From NCBI GenBank assembly GCA_009829735.1, contig CM020618.1, positions 18,151,346 to 18,215,345 of the forward strand: 64,000 nucleotides of DNA, read 5' to 3'. The DNA comes from Pyropia yezoensis. Lineage: Eukaryota > Rhodophyta > Bangiophyceae > Bangiales > Bangiaceae. Numbering within the stretch: position 1 is the first letter of the stretch; every line of letters begins with the position of its first letter. The notes below the pieces were generated by a model. The model was not told the origin of the DNA. It saw only the letters and a list, made by a program, of their open reading frames with translations, and ran no database searches. Made by a program: the position numbers and the translations under genes. Below, piece by piece: positions 9,124 through 20,343 of this stretch.

Positions 9124-11271
9124 TTAGGAAAGGCCCACGATCACCCCCTCGTCGTCAATGTCAATCTCGTAATAGTTTGGCCGCGTCGGCAGCCCCGGCA
9201 TGGTCTGAATCGTCCCGCACAAGGCCACAACCAAGCCAGCACCCGCACTCAGCCGCACGTCCACCACGGGCAGCACAAAGTCGGTGGGTGCCCCCGTCAG
9301 TGATGGATCAGCAGAGAAGGAGTACTGGGTCTTGGCCATACACACCGCCAGCCCCCCATAGCCGAGGCGCTGGAACTCATCGAGCCGCGCCGCCGCGGCG
9401 GGCGCAAACTCCACCCGCGCAGCCCGGTACACGCGGGTGGCAATCGCCTCAATTTTCTCCACGAGCGTCGCGTCCAGCGCATACGTAAACTTGAGGGGCG
9501 GGGGCGCCAACCCGCCGCCCGCCTTGACGGCGTCATCGCACGCCGACATCACCGCCCTGCCCAAAGCAACCGCCCCCGCCCCGCCTTGCGCCCAGTGGTT
9601 GGCCACCACCGCGTCCACGGCGCCGGCCGCCAGGGCCGCCTCCCGCACCGCCGCCAGCTCCTCGTCTGCGTCTGTAGCAAACTTGTTGATCGCCACAACC
9701 ACCGGTGGCCCAAAGGCGCGCATGTTTTCCACGTGCCGCGCCAGGTTGGCGGCGCCTCGCCGAACCATATCCACATCGACTTTCGCGTACTCGGCCGGCA
9801 GCGGGGTGCCTGCCTTGACGGCAGGCGCGCCACCGTGCGCCTTGAGCGCCCGCACGGTCGCGACAAGGACAACGGCCGCGGGCGTGAGCCCCCCCGCACG
9901 GCACTTAATGTTCATAGCCTTCTCGCCGCCAATGTCGGCACCAAAGCCCGCCTCTGTGAGCACGTAGCCGTCGGGGCCGACCAGCTGCAGCGCCAGCTGG
10001 TCCGCCACCACTGACGACTGGCCGTGAGCCAGATTGGCAAACGGGCCCGTGTGGATGAGAACGGGCGTACCCTCAACGGTCTGCATCAGCGTCGGCAGCA
10101 GCGCGTCCTTGAGGAGCACCGCCAGAGCTCCTCCCACGCCCAGGTCGTCGGCGGTGATTGGCTGTCCGCCGCCGCCGCGGGCGCCCTCGCGCGTGGTGCC
10201 AACAACAATGGCACCAAGGCGGGCGCGAAGGTCAGACAGGCTGGTGGCCAGAGCCATGATGGCCATGATCTCAGACGCGACGGTGATGTCAAAGCCGGTC
10301 TCACGGGTGAGTCCCTTCTCGGCGGGTCCTTGCCCAATGGTGATGCGCCGCAGCGACCGGTCGTTGAGATCCACCACCCGCTGCCACGTGATCGACGCCG
10401 GGTCGAGGTCCAGACGCGCAAAGCGGGCGGCTTCGTCAGGCGTCAGGTCAGCTGGATTATCTTTCTCAATGCCCAGCTTGGCCAAACGCTTGAACATGAT
10501 GGGAGCGAAGCGGCGGCTGCCGTCCTTGGCTGACGTCGGACACAGGCGGCGGAAAAGGGCTTCGTCCGTCTGCGTGGACTCGTGAAAGAGGCGGGTGTCA
10601 ATCGCGGCAGCGAGTAAATTGTTGGCGGCGCTGATGGCATGCAGGTCGCCCGTCAGGTGCAGATTGTAGGCCTCCATAGGAACGATTTGGGAGTAGCCAC
10701 CGCCGGCGGCGCCGCCCTTGACACCCCAGACGGGGCCCTGCGACGGCTGCCGCATGGTGGTCATGACACGGGCGCCCAGGTGAGCGCCCAGTGCTTGGGA
10801 TAGGCCGACGGTGGTGCAGGACTTGCCCTCCCCGAGAGGCGTCGGATTGATGCCGCTGATCACCACCAGGCGGCCCGTTCCAGCGGCCGCGGTCGCAGCG
10901 CTGCCGCCACCGGCAGCGTCTGCATCGGCAGCATCTGCATGGGCAGCGGTAGCAGCAGCTGCCAGGCGGTCTCGCACCGCCAGGTGGACCTTGGCCTTGT
11001 CCCGCCCATACAGGTCCAGGTCCTCCTCGTTAATGCCAATTGCTGCAGCAATGTCGGCTATCGGTTGAACCTCAGTCGCCTGCGCAATGGCCAGGTCTGA
11101 CGGCACGGGCAACATGGTATACTGGAGGGGGCGGGCGGTGACCATAGAAGGCGCCACGGAAGGGGCCGGAAGCGGCATGGTAAGGAGGGCGGGCGCACCG
11201 GAGGGGTTTCCGGTGGCCAACGCCATCCCAGACGTCGCCCGGGTGCCGGGGGCCGCCGCAAGGGCTGCCAT
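9124..11271 (-). CDS. FTHFS: Formate--tetrahydrofolate ligase (10-formyl-THF synthetase)
   Basis: One uninterrupted 715-aa frame starting at ATG. The enzyme makes 10-formyl-THF from formate, THF and ATP for purine and formyl-Met synthesis. The ATP-binding loop is clear at about 143-154 (PTPLGEGKSCTT), followed by the family's VWGVKGGAAGGG, NLHLTGD, INKFATD and YSFSADP segments and the conserved MPGLP near the C-terminus. It is a stand-alone ligase, as in plants and bacteria, not the fused trifunctional animal/fungal C1-THF synthase. The first ~55 residues are Ala/Pro/Thr-rich with few acidic residues and may be an organelle transit peptide. An Ala/Asp/Gly-rich linker (about 105-132) precedes the P-loop. 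It is divergent from the FIST gene, with about 970 bp between the starts. Confidence 0.95.
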   Translation of the reverse strand: MAALAAAPGTRATSGMALATGNPSGAPALLTMPLPAPSVAPSMVTARPLQYTMLPVPSDLAIAQATEVQPIADIAAAIGINEEDLDLYGRDKAKVHLAVRDRLAAAATAAHADAADADAAGGGSAATAAAGTGRLVVISGINPTPLGEGKSCTTVGLSQALGAHLGARVMTTMRQPSQGPVWGVKGGAAGGGYSQIVPMEAYNLHLTGDLHAISAANNLLAAAIDTRLFHESTQTDEALFRRLCPTSAKDGSRRFAPIMFKRLAKLGIEKDNPADLTPDEAARFARLDLDPASITWQRVVDLNDRSLRRITIGQGPAEKGLTRETGFDITVASEIMAIMALATSLSDLRARLGAIVVGTTREGARGGGGQPITADDLGVGGALAVLLKDALLPTLMQTVEGTPVLIHTGPFANLAHGQSSVVADQLALQLVGPDGYVLTEAGFGADIGGEKAMNIKCRAGGLTPAAVVLVATVRALKAHGGAPAVKAGTPLPAEYAKVDVDMVRRGAANLARHVENMRAFGPPVVVAINKFATDADEELAAVREAALAAGAVDAVVANHWAQGGAGAVALGRAVMSACDDAVKAGGGLAPPPLKFTYALDATLVEKIEAIATRVYRAARVEFAPAAAARLDEFQRLGYGGLAVCMAKTQYSFSADPSLTGAPTDFVLPVVDVRLSAGAGLVVALCGTIQTMPGLPTRPNYYEIDIDDEGVIVGLS

Positions 11272-12239
11272 GATACACCGGCGGTGGAGCGCCAGTGCAG
11301 CACGAGAACGGGCAGAGTAAGAAAGGAGACAAGAGACGCAGCACGTCGATAGGTAAAAAAGGTTGAAATAGGCGACGGAGGTTGGCCGTCAGGCCGGCTC
11401 AAAAGGCACAGCTGGCGGCTGGACTAGCAAATGGACAGGCAGGCGGAGGCTGCGGAGCGTCGTGGGCGACGAACACGATCGGGTTGAGGAGCTGTGACAT
11501 AAGAGCCTCCGCTCGCCAGCTGGCTCGGCTATGTGAGGGCCAGCCACCCATGACCACCTCCGGCGACATATGTACACAGGCGCTCTGCATGCTCTCGCAC
11601 GTGGAGCGAGGTCAGAATGGGGAGTTGCCGGCCAGCAGGACCACTCTTCAGCTCTGGCAGGCGGTTGGCCATTGGACAGATCACCAACATAAACCCACAC
11701 CAAGTATGTTTGTGGTCCACAGGAAAGCTAGCAGCTCGTGCAAGGATCTTGAGATCAAAAAGCCCTTTGCATGAGTAATTACATAATCTCAGCAAGTGAT
11801 GGGTTCCTATGCGCATTGAAGCAAGCGAAGTGTACTGTATTCGACTTTCTCTGAACCTTCGTGACCGGATTCCGAAGACTTCAACAATTGGGGGGCTACT
11901 TATGAACCATGCAAAGATTGCACACCAGACAGAGGAGGCTTCCAGCCCGATCCAAGCCGATCGGCAGCTGCCGAGCTGTGCAGCTCATCGCTGGCAATTC
12001 AAGGACCTTGGCCTCCTCCCGCTCCGCTCAGCAACCTCCACCACCCCTGCCAGCGTGGATACCCCTATTCTCGGGGTAGTCTGGCAGCTGTCTCCCCGCC
12101 CGTGCTCGCCACGGGCAGTGTCCCCATCTTGCCGTTGGTGGGTGTATTTTTCACGTCTTCGTGGCGTGGCGGTGTCTGGTGGCTTGGCGCCCCCCCCCCC
12201 CTGCACCTTCTCACCCTTGCGTAGCAGCCCGCCTCCGCC
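11272..12239. promoter_or_regulatory. Divergent intergenic region between FTHFS and FIST genes
   Basis: About 970 bp separate two divergent start codons, so both promoters should lie here. It is less GC-rich than the flanking genes, especially 11.7-11.95 kb. I could not assign a TATA box or initiator with confidence. Confidence 0.4.
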
Positions 12240-14394
12240 ATGGCGCCCGCGTTTGTGCCGCCTGCCGCCCGCGTGGCGGCGGCCACGGCCACCTCTTCCT
12301 TTCGCGGCGGCGCCGTCAGCTCCTCCCGAGCTGGCCGCCCTGCTCCCGCTACCGTGTTGCCCGCGACACTGCCGCGCGGCCGGCGGACGCCTGCTGCCCG
12401 CCCCGCGACGCCGATGGCGGCGGCATCCCCCCCCCCGCCTGAGGAGGGCGGAGACCCCCTCCCGGCGTCCCTCCCGATCCCAGATGCATTTCCCGCGGCA
12501 GCGGCGCCGTCGCAGCCTGCCCGTCGGGACGTCCCCGTCCCCGCGTCGGTCCGTAAGCAGGGTATGGTCACCGCCGTCTCGGCGGCGCCGACGCTGCACG
12601 CGGCGCTAGCCGACGTGGCCTCCCGTGTTCTGGCCTCGCTGGGCGGCGGTGGGTGTACCGCCGGTGACCTGGCCATTGTGTTTGTTTCATCCAAGTATGG
12701 CGAGAAGATGGGGCGGTCGGGGCGGCAAGGCCTCGACAGTGTGGTGCCAAAACTCCGTTCCTTTCTCCCGGGCCTCGTCCACGTGATTGGCACGACCGCC
12801 GACGGGGTGGTGGGCGCCATCGAGGGCGGCGCCAGGCACGAGGAGGTGCAGGAGCGGCCGGGCGTCAGCTTGAGCCTCCTCAGAATGGGGGCGGGGGTTC
12901 GCCTCACCCCGTTCACCGTCATGATTGACGACCTGCCTGGCCTGGACGCGTCGGCGTCGCGTTGGCAGCGGCTGGTGGGGGGGGGGAAGCCACTGTCTGA
13001 GCTGGACGGGGGAGAGCGTCCGTTGGGGGAGGACTCCTTCTTGATCTTCGCTGACCCGTCCTTTCACAGCAGTGGCCACCTGAGCAAGCTGCTGCAGGGG
13101 CTGGATTTTGGCTTCCCGTCTGCGCCCAAGGTAGGCGGACCGCGAGTGCCGCAGGGGGGCGAGTCTTCGTGGACTGATTTCGTCGTGAGCGTCGGCGGGG
13201 GTGGAGGTGAGAGTTGATCGAGTGGGGCTGACGTCTGCATGGACAGGGTGGCGTTGCGGTCTGAGCCAGCTGTGTTGGGGTGGGCACAGCTCGTGTCATC
13301 CACAAGCGGCTTCTGACGCGCAGGGCCTTACATCAATAGCTTCTGGGTTGCTGACGTGCAAACGTGTGTGTCACTGCGACCTTGTGCCTGGGATTTGTTG
13401 TGGCGGCTCCTCCTCCTCTGGCTTGTTCCCATCACAGGTTGGCAGTCTTTCTTCTATTGGTGCTCTTGGTGCCGGTGGCTCGCTTATCTGCACCCTCCCC
13501 CGTGATGTCCTGACCACCATGCCCGTGTCGGCGCTGCATGAGTCCGCGGCGGTGGGCGTGCGTTTGTCTGGGGACATCACCCTCGATGCGGTCAAGGCGT
13601 GTAGCTGCAAGCCCGTTGGCCCCACCTTTGAAGTGGTTGCCACGAGCCCAACCGACCCTACCGTCATCACTGAGATGTCACGTGTGGGCGCTCCCATCTC
13701 CCGCCTATCGGCCAGTGGTCACGTGCGGTCGCTGATTGATTACGGTGCGCTGCCGGCGGACGCGGGCACCCTGGAGCAGACCCTCTACCTTGGCGTTGCC
13801 GCGGATGAGTTTGTGACCGACCTAGCGCCGAGTGACTTTGTCATTCGTCGCATCGTCCACGTGGACGCGAGCCCAATGACGGGGACGTCCTCATCTGGCG
13901 CCGCCCCCACGACGGGGATGGCGATGGTGGAGGCCGTGCGCCCTGGCCAGCGAGTGCGCTTCTTCCTTCGCGACCGCCTGTACGCAGCTGAGGCGCTGGA
14001 CAAGATTATGCGACGGTACAAGCGGGCGGCGTTGGCGGCGAGCATGGCGGGAGTGCCCAACGCGCCGCTGGGGGTGCTCATGTTGGCGTCCTCTCGCCGG
14101 GGGCGGGGCCTATTTGGTGAGATCAGCTACGAGAGCCGCACGATCGAGGAGTTTGCGCCGGGGGTCCCCATTGGGGGGCTCTTTGGGGGGGGGCAGCTCG
14201 CCCCGCTGGATGCGTCCCGGGGAGAGGGCACTCGGATCCGGGGGCTCTACGGAAAGCCGAGCTCCGGCCAGTTTGGTTCTACTCTCGTGCACAACGGGTC
14301 GTCCGTGCTGGTGTTTTTGCGCCGCGTGGGGAGCAGCGTGGTAGAGCCGGAGGAGCCCGCAGCGCCAGGCGCGGAGGGCGGCGCGTCGGATTGA
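12240..14394 (+). CDS. FIST N- and C-domain protein, two exons
   Basis: Exons 12240-13130 and 13438-14394 give 615 aa. The 307-nt intron begins CCCAAG|GTAGGC and ends CATCACAG|GTTGGC, phase 0, joining FGFPSAPK to VGSLSSIG. Residues 1 to about 105 are Ala/Pro/Arg-rich, probably a transit peptide and linker. FIST-N lies at about 108-330 and FIST-C from about 345 to 600, with the family pattern CKPVGPTFEV, the SSRRGRGLFGE segment, VPIGGLFGGGQ and a C-terminal beta-rich LVHNGSSVLVFLRR. FIST domains are thought to bind small ligands such as amino acids in sensory proteins. The eukaryotic stand-alone forms have no established function. The Cys often found before the GRG motif is absent here. Confidence 0.88.
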
Positions 14395-14984
14395 TCGGTG
14401 TCTGCCTGACGTCGGTGCGGACGACCAGGGGCAGCGAACGTTGATAAACACGGGACTTTGCTGTGGGATGATTAGTGCAGCATCTTCCACGTCGCACGGC
14501 GGGGGTGCAAAATGCCCGTTCAGACGGCAGGTGGAAGGTGGTGAGGTACATCGTGGATGCCGCTATCACCGCCGCCGCAAGTGCCAGTGCCGCCACGGCC
14601 GCCACGATAGTCGTCGCCATGAGAGCCGCCACCACCGCCACCACCGCCACCGCCGTCAATCGCTGCTTGCCGCTCACCCCCGTCAATGTAAAACCGCTCC
14701 ATCAACGTCGCCTATGAGGAGCTTTCCCCTCCCAGTGACGGCGCGGAGGCGTCGTCGCAGTTGCAGTTAAAGAGTAAAAAAGAAGGCTTTCATGAATGCT
14801 CACTTTCATGCTGGAAATGAAAACTTTTCATAAAACCATGTGATCTTCCCGTGTGGGCTCCACCTGCGCCATGGTCGCGTGAGGTTGTGGTCGTCGTTAC
14901 CGCCAGCCTCCCGCCCACCTTCCGCTCACATCCACGTCCCGCCCCTTCCACCTCTGTTTGTCTGACGTTGATATTCTGCCCTTC
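14395..14984. other. Intergenic region between two plus-strand genes
   Basis: It holds the FIST 3' flank and the 5' flank of the next gene. Low-GC sequence at 14765-14840 probably lies at the FIST transcript end. A 60-codon Gly-rich frame (14705-14520, -) and overlapping Ala-rich frames exist but have no support. Confidence 0.45.
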
Positions 14985-17018
14985 ATGGCTCCTTCGAGCG
15001 TACAGAGTGGGCAATTGACTTGGCCGACTATGCAGCTGCTCTTTGTGGCGCCCGCCGCGTCGGCGGCGGTCGGCCTCCCCCGCCCGGCCTTCTTGACGGG
15101 CTGCCGCGCGGTGGCTCACAGCGGGGCGGGCAGCCGCCTGGCGCGTCCCGCTGCTGTGGCCTTCTCGGAGACGCTGCGGCCTGGACCGACAATGGCGTCG
15201 TCTTCACCGTCGCCCAGCGCCAGCGGGGGGGATCCCTTGGCTGCGGCGGGCGTCGTTACCGAGGCCGGTGCCCAACTGCCGCCGTCCGCAGTCGTGTACG
15301 GCAGTGTGCCAGTGGGGCTTCGGGGCACCCTCCTGCGCATGGTCCCGGCCAACCCAGAGCATCTGGCCGCTCACCCGCCGTTACACCCAGAGGATGGGGA
15401 CGGTCATGTCGTGGCACTGTCGTTCTACTCGCCCGCTGACGTGCCAGACGGCGCCGGAGCCGAGGACGACGCGCCGGTGGCATCCCTCGCCGAACCTGCC
15501 GTCTCATACCTGTCGGACGGCACCCGCGTCTTTGCCCGCAACCGTTTTGTCCGCACTTCGGCGTTTAATAAGGAGTCAAAGCAGGGCCGTCGACGCTACC
15601 GCTCCCGGCTTGCCACCCCTGCGACGGGCGGTTGGACGGCCAACCTGCTGTCCGTTACTGCCAAGCGGTCGGCAGCGCAGCAGGTGGCTGCCCACGCCAA
15701 GACGGTACTCGCCTTTGCCGACCGCGGTCTGCCGTACATGATTGATGGTGGCACGCTCGTCACCCGCGGCCCGGCTGTGCTGGCTGGCTCCCTCAGCGAC
15801 GACTCGGAGGACCTTCCCGTGGGCAACTGCCTGCTTGCTCGGGCAGTTCCGCTGCCTTCCACGGGGGGGGTGGCACTGCTGACTGGCCGCCGTAGCACCG
15901 CGGACTCCCTCCGTGGTGGATACTGTGTGGCGTACGACGAGTCGTTCAAGCCGGTAGTGCGGTCGCGTGCGTTTGGCCTCACCACCCGCCTGCCTGTGCG
16001 GAGTTTTGGCGTCACGGATGACTGGTTTATTATCCCCCAATCTCCGTCGGGCGTGCGGGGCAACGCTGTCGCCACGGCTGTGGCGGGGCGGTGCGACGGG
16101 GATGTGGTGACCTGGGCGGACGCGGCGGCGGCTAAGCAGAGTGGCGCCGCCGGTGACGCGGCGGCCGCGTCCACAGCGGCCGTGACGATCACGTTTGTGC
16201 CACGAGGCAAGCCCGCGGACGTCAAGGCGCGTGTAATCCCGCTTACCGACGGCGCCGGGGCGGTGGTAGAGGTGGCTAACGCGTTTGCCGCGGCCACGGA
16301 CGACGGCATGGCGGTGGTGGTAGTGGACGCGGTGGCCATCACCCCGCCATCGCGCGTGGGCGGGTACACCCTGCTCGAGCTGACCGACCACCTCGGGCAG
16401 CGGCGGTTTGCCGACGCGGACACGGACCCGTGGCAGGCCACTCTGACCCGCTACGTCTTTGATGTGGCCGCTGACACGCTGCTGTCTGTGACGCCCCTCA
16501 CCACCGCGGGGGTAGCCGTCTACACCCCCATTGTGGCCCGCGACGCGTCCACTAGACCGCACTCAGCGGTCTACGCGAACGGCTGGGACTCGGCCGCGCA
16601 GCGGGCAGTGTTGCTGAGGGTGGACACTGGCGCGGTGCCGGTGGCGGGCGTGCCAGACGCGTCTGGCACCGCTGCCCCAGTGCCAGTAGCTGCCTGGACG
16701 GCCGACGCCCCAGACGTACGCGTCGGTTCTCCCGTGCTCTCCGACGATGGCCAGTGGGTACTGGCGCCGCTGGGCTCTGGCCGCTTGGGTGTCTGGTCGG
16801 CGGCCGTCAGTGGCAGCGATAACCTGGAACTTCAGTGCATCCTGGACGCCGGAGCATATGGTCTCGGCGACGGCGGTGTGAGTGGTGCATGGACGGAACG
16901 TGTCTGGACGGCGGAGGAGTGCGCGACAAGAAAAAAGACGGCCTACGAGATCTTTGCGGCCAAGGGTTGGAACGCAGTTGATTCATCCTTCTCAGGTCTG
17001 GGTCTGAACCAGATCTGA
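14985..17018 (+). CDS. Carotenoid cleavage dioxygenase-like protein lacking iron-ligand histidines
   Basis: Single exon, 677 aa from the first ATG of the frame. The N-terminus is Ala-rich with few acidic residues, like a plastid transit peptide. The order of segments follows the RPE65/CCD beta-propeller family: GTLLRMVPANPEH (usual LRNGPNP), DGDGHVVALSF, RVFARNRFVRT (usual YxNRxVRT), LAFADRGLPYMID, RSFGVTDDWFIIP, NAFAAATDDG, LTRYVFDV, GSPVLSDDGQWVL. However, the positions that normally carry the four Fe(II)-binding His do not: AVPLPSTGG replaces AHPxxDPxTGE (V288), RSF replaces HDF (S340), EVANAF replaces HxxNAF, and the C-terminal GFHG-like motif has no His. Cleavage activity is therefore unlikely; a binding or structural role is inferred. 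Family assignment rests on patterns, not on a search. It converges on the PWWP gene. Confidence 0.7.
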   Translation: MAPSSVQSGQLTWPTMQLLFVAPAASAAVGLPRPAFLTGCRAVAHSGAGSRLARPAAVAFSETLRPGPTMASSSPSPSASGGDPLAAAGVVTEAGAQLPPSAVVYGSVPVGLRGTLLRMVPANPEHLAAHPPLHPEDGDGHVVALSFYSPADVPDGAGAEDDAPVASLAEPAVSYLSDGTRVFARNRFVRTSAFNKESKQGRRRYRSRLATPATGGWTANLLSVTAKRSAAQQVAAHAKTVLAFADRGLPYMIDGGTLVTRGPAVLAGSLSDDSEDLPVGNCLLARAVPLPSTGGVALLTGRRSTADSLRGGYCVAYDESFKPVVRSRAFGLTTRLPVRSFGVTDDWFIIPQSPSGVRGNAVATAVAGRCDGDVVTWADAAAAKQSGAAGDAAAASTAAVTITFVPRGKPADVKARVIPLTDGAGAVVEVANAFAAATDDGMAVVVVDAVAITPPSRVGGYTLLELTDHLGQRRFADADTDPWQATLTRYVFDVAADTLLSVTPLTTAGVAVYTPIVARDASTRPHSAVYANGWDSAAQRAVLLRVDTGAVPVAGVPDASGTAAPVPVAAWTADAPDVRVGSPVLSDDGQWVLAPLGSGRLGVWSAAVSGSDNLELQCILDAGAYGLGDGGVSGAWTERVWTAEECATRKKTAYEIFAAKGWNAVDSSFSGLGLNQI

Positions 17019-17580
17019 TCGGGAAAGAAGTGCTGACCAGGTGAGAAGTGCTGGGCGGAGAGCGGTGCATCGGCGGTCGTGGGGGTTGGCAGAAGCGCGA
17101 CTCAGTCGCCGGACGAGCACTTTTCTCCAACAACGCCTGCCTCAAGACAGCGACGTCTCTCGGGTTGGGTATCAAGTAAGGCATGGCGAAGTACGTCACC
17201 AACTGGTCAGCGGTTGATAATGCGGCAGGACTGTGGCGCCGGCAACGCAGGGAGAAGACCAGTGAGTTACGGGAACGAAGGGACCGATAAAAGTGGCTGC
17301 CAAGGGAACAATACAAAAGGTCAACGACACAAAGCAGGTATCGCAGCCGGTACACACCGAGACCCAGATGAAACAACAGCCATGCCTCGTCGCTCTGCCG
17401 CCTGGCGTCACGAGCAAGCCCAGGTCCGCAGGTCTGCAGGGACTCAAGATGAAATGGGGCGTAATCGACAATCACAACAAAAGAGTACCAAATAGAAGAA
17501 AAAAGAAAGACGCGTGGAAGTCGCGTATGACAACGACAGGACGCAGAGCACCAGCGTCTCTGCCAGCTCAACGCAACCAC
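17019..17580. other. Convergent 3' flanks
   Basis: About 560 bp lie between two convergent stop codons. A lower-GC centre (17.2-17.5 kb) probably carries both 3' UTRs. No gene is supported. Confidence 0.5.
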
Positions 17581-20343
17581 TCAATCGTCGCTGCCTCCGT
17601 CCGAAGTTTTGTCGTCGTCACTAGAATGCTTCGCGTTGGACCGATCGTGGGCAGCGACAGAGGCGTCGCCGGTCTTATCGCCCGCAGCAGCCTCGGCATC
17701 GTCCTCACTGTCAGAAGAAGAGGCGGCAACTTTCTTCGTCGCCGCCTTGGGCTTCGGCTCTGCGTCCTCGTCCACCTCCATGCCCTTCGGGGAAGACGAC
17801 CCTGGGCCGGCTGCAGACGCCGGCTCGGCTGATGCGACCTTGGCGCCGCCCTTCGCAGAGCCCTTCACGGCCTCATCCGAGTCCTCTGCACCACCGCCAG
17901 GCTTGGCCGGCGTCTCAGACGTGTCCATCGCGTCGTCCTTGTTGGGAGCGTCTGCACCAGAGCCATCGGCCGAGTGGGGCGAGGACTGCTTCTTCTCAGG
18001 CACGACCGCTGCTTTGTCCGAGGCGCTGCCCGCTCCAGCATCGCCAGCCGCGCTGTCAGCAGACGCCGCGGGTTCATCCTTAGCAGCCTCGCTCGCATCC
18101 TTGGCATCTGAAGTGCCCGCAGGTACCTTTGCCTCAGAGTCCACGCCGTCCACATCCTTCTCCTTCTCAGAGTCGGCACCGTCTGCAACACCATTCCCGT
18201 TCTTCACCGAATCCTTCACGTCAGCCTTGGTCGACGCCTCGGCTTTGGCCGAATGCGAGCTCGAGTCCTCCTTGACGTCCTCCTTAGACTCCTTCTCTTT
18301 GCCAGTCTTGGACGTCTTGGCGGACTTGGAGTCACGAGGCTTGGAAGACGCTTTCATGTCCTTGGCGTCACGGGCGTGCTCCTTGTCCGATGGAGACTCG
18401 CGCTGCGAATTCTCAATAATCCCCATCCACTGCGTAATCAGCATACTGCACAAAAAGTCCACCGGCTTGGAAGACGACCGGTAGCGTTTGAATAGTCGTC
18501 GCACCGGCTTGCCCGCCTGGGAGTGCTTGAGCATCCCCACCGTCACCTTGGCGGCAATGACATCCCGCACGGCGCGCGCCACCTTGTCCTCTGCGTCGGC
18601 ACGACCTTTGACAGCCGCAGCGTGAGCAGCATACGCCTCCTCGAAGTCCTTCAAACAGCCGTTGCCCATGCTAGCCAACGTCACCTTGTCCGACGCCGCC
18701 TGCAAGTTGGTACGAGTGGTAGACAGCACCTCAATCGCCGCACCTAGCTGAACCCCCGCCTCATCAATCGCCTGCACACCCTCCGCCAGCTGATCCACGG
18801 TCGTGGTCTTGTGCATCTTGTCCCAATGCGCCACGTCAGGTACAGGAGGAGTCTTGTTCGGATCCGCCCCATACTCCAACAGCTCGGTCGTCGTGCGATG
18901 GATGTGAAAGACAACCGCATCATACGTCGGAGCCGGGTCAATGCCGGTCGGGGCATCCGACCCCCCACCCACTTGACGACGATGGACGAACGCATCAGGG
19001 TCGCCCTTGCCATCGCTTGGCTCCTCACTGGATAGCTCTTTCGTGTCGGAGGCCTGCGCCGACGCGGAAGCAGGAACGGTGGCACCAGGAGTCCCCGACG
19101 GCTCTGAGCCACGTGACTTCTTCTTCTTCAGCGGCATCGTCGGCTCATCATTTGCTGGCACGTTGTCCAGCGACGTCCCCGCTTCCGGCTTTGGCACCTT
19201 CTTGCTCGACGGCCCGCCGCCCTTGAGCACCTTGCCCTCCTTGGAAGACTTCGGCACCTTTGGGGGCCTGGGCGTGGAGGCCGCCGCCCCCGACGCAGCG
19301 GACAAGCGCTTTGAACGCGATCGCCTCGAGCCGCCCAACTGCTTCTCCGCCGCCTTGGAGTGGGCCTCCTCAATCTCGGCGTCCACCTCTGCATCCACCT
19401 CTGCTGCCGTGGATAACCTCCTATCGGCCCTGGCTGGCTCGGCCAGGGTCTCGTCCTTGTCTGCTACGTGGACCTCCTCACTGTCCTTGGGCTCCTGGTC
19501 GTCATAAGCCGCGTCGCCAGCCGATTCCGAGTCGCCCATATCATCAGGGGAGCCCTGGCGCTTCCGCTTAGACGGCTTGTCGGGTTTCGCAGTCGTGGCC
19601 GACGAGGCGCGACGCTTGGAGCCCCGCGCCGCCGCTTTGGCACTTGCAGGGGTGGTAGGAACGGACTTGGACTTGCCAGCGGTGGCCGCCGTCGCCTCCA
19701 TGGCCATATCCTCAAGAGCCGGCGGGTGCGGGGACTCGGCAAGCTCCTCCATGGCCATTCGGACAGCCTGTGCAATCGACGAGTAGCTCTTGTGGGTCGG
19801 CTTGACCATGTACAGGTCGGCAGTGTCACTAGTGAGCAGACTGATGTTTTTGGGGTGCACCCACGCATTGTTGGTGTCATTGAAAAACAGAACCCTGCGA
19901 GTTGGAAGAACCAGACAAGAAAAAGACAGCCAACGGGCACGCGACAGACAACCACCATCGGAAGATCACGACGCACATGACACAGACGATAAGGTGGGGA
20001 CGTGCAAAGGATAGAGCGGCACAAACCATGAGTCAGAAGCCGCGTGCAAGGCACCCAAACCACCGCGGCAGCGCCAAAATGGAACCCCTCCTGCACTCCA
20101 CGCCCAACCGCACCCCGCACAAACCGGGTCGCCCAATACGCAAAACCAGTCCCTCGGGTGTTGAAGGCCACCCCGCCACCCCAACCCTCCCGCTGGCACC
20201 CCAACGTACCAAATAAACTGGACCCCCTTCTTCACATGCGTCTTGGTCGTGTCGGCCACGCGGGCGGGCCACCAGGCAAAGCCCGGCACCTTGGCCCACA
20301 CAATCGTGTCTACCGGGTAGAGGGGGGGCGGTCGCGGCGCCAT
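17581..20343 (-). CDS. PWWP-domain chromatin protein with TFIIS-N/IBD-like domain (HDGF/LEDGF-like)
   Basis: Exons 20343-20210 and 19894-17581 give 815 aa. The 314-nt intron runs from GTACGT to CTCGCAG and splits a Trp codon (phase 2), restoring GVQFIW|VLFFNDTNNAWV. Residues 9-58 form a PWWP domain (VDTIVWAKVPGFAWWPARV, then the FF...WV strand), a reader of methylated histone H3 and DNA. The middle is a long Ser/Lys/Glu-rich disordered region with basic clusters. Residues about 486-541 (VTVGMLKHSQAGKPVRRLFKRY...LITQW) match the TFIIS N-terminal/LW and integrase-binding-domain helical pattern. The tail (about 545-815) is Ser/Asp/Lys/Ala-rich and acidic. A nuclear role linking methylated chromatin to transcription elongation is inferred. 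Confidence 0.85.

Noticed and set aside
14520-14705. 60-codon Gly-rich minus-strand frame
   Set aside because: It is translated from a (CCACCG)n-like stretch; alternative frames are equally open.
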